A DNA stretch of 64,000 nucleotides from Pseudomonas sp. ICMP 561 (lineage in GTDB: Bacteria; Pseudomonadota; Gammaproteobacteria; Pseudomonadales; Pseudomonadaceae), in assembly GCF_002699985.1 (NCBI RefSeq), contig NZ_LKBT01000002.1, forward strand, positions 62,001 through 126,000, written 5' to 3'. Position 1 is the stretch's first letter; every line of letters begins with the position of its first letter. The notes under the pieces are model-generated. The model ran no database searches and was not told the origin of the DNA. It worked only from the letters and a program-made list of their open reading frames with translations. Below are positions 63,858 through 64,000 of this stretch, piece by piece. The translations under genes and the position numbers were made by a program.

Positions 63858-64000
63858 ATGCCGCAGCTGATTTTTCTGCCCCATGCCGTGCTGTGTCCGG
63901 ATGGGCTGGTTGTTGAGGTCGAGCCCGGCACGTCTATTCTCGAAATTGCTCACGAGCATCACATCGAGATTGAAAGTGCCTGTGGTGGTGTTTGTGCCTG
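63858..64000 (+). CDS. fdx: 2Fe-2S ferredoxin, 3' end cut by window
   Basis: The first 47 residues of the isc-type adrenodoxin-like ferredoxin: MPQLIFLPHAVLCPDGLVVE and, before the edge, the start of the cluster loop SACGGVCA, with the first two cluster cysteines. It supplies electrons for cluster assembly. It directly follows hscA; iscX would be expected after it. Confidence 0.9.
   Translation, partial: MPQLIFLPHAVLCPDGLVVEVEPGTSILEIAHEHHIEIESACGGVCA

Overview
The window is a chromosomal stretch of a Pseudomonas species, most like the P. syringae/P. fluorescens lineage. This rests on its housekeeping blocks (queA-tgt-yajC-secDF, suhB-trmJ-cysE-iscRSUA-hscBA-fdx, cyoABCDE), a BdlA-like chemoreceptor, CheV, CUP fimbriae and several dispersed inverted-repeat (REP/REPIN) families. 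The species cannot be fixed from the sequence alone. No rRNA genes, CRISPR array or intact insertion sequence were seen.

Layout. 1-6 kb: truncated class V aminotransferase, DUF3820 protein, a DUF2383 stress protein behind a sigma-54-type promoter, a Cache-GGDEF diguanylate cyclase, and a heavy-metal-type two-component pair. 6-10.4 kb: an RND pump with its membrane-fusion protein. 10.6-17.7 kb: a chaperone-usher fimbrial cluster (two pilin-like subunits, chaperone, usher, second chaperone, tip adhesin) with a REP element inside the adhesin reading frame. 17.8-23.8 kb: small proteins, GNAT enzyme, CheV, flavohemoglobin hmp with three GT-N7-AC elements upstream, an unusual palindromic repeat array, and dsbB. 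24.2-29.1 kb: cyoABCDE. 29-37.5 kb: membrane protein, VOC protein/LysR divergent pair, ilvE, a Cys/His-motif protein, two tandem PheC-like periplasmic proteins, and a YitT-family membrane protein. 37.6-42 kb: Mn-catalase with a small partner, a BRO-N protein behind a highly structured leader, a PAS-PAS chemoreceptor, and an HTH remnant.

42-49 kb is the accessory region. It is visibly more AT-rich in places and holds a tiny 27-aa membrane peptide, an overlapping two-gene DUF1828-type cassette of unknown function, a SulP transporter, a Tli4-like T6SS immunity protein without its effector, a Cys-rich lipoprotein and small orphan genes. It ends beside a tRNA-Leu(CAA) gene.

49-64 kb is core genome: queuosine synthesis (queA, tgt), Sec translocon accessories (yajC, secD, secF), a glycine-zipper protein, suhB, trmJ, cysE and the isc iron-sulfur operon. 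The isc promoter carries an IscR type 1 site, and the window ends inside fdx.

The most distinctive items are the structured leader of the BRO-N gene, the tandem palindrome array after hmp, the DUF1828 two-gene cassette, the predicted NorR/FhpR-type control of hmp, the sigma-54 promoter of the DUF2383 gene, and REP elements nested in each other and in the adhesin gene.
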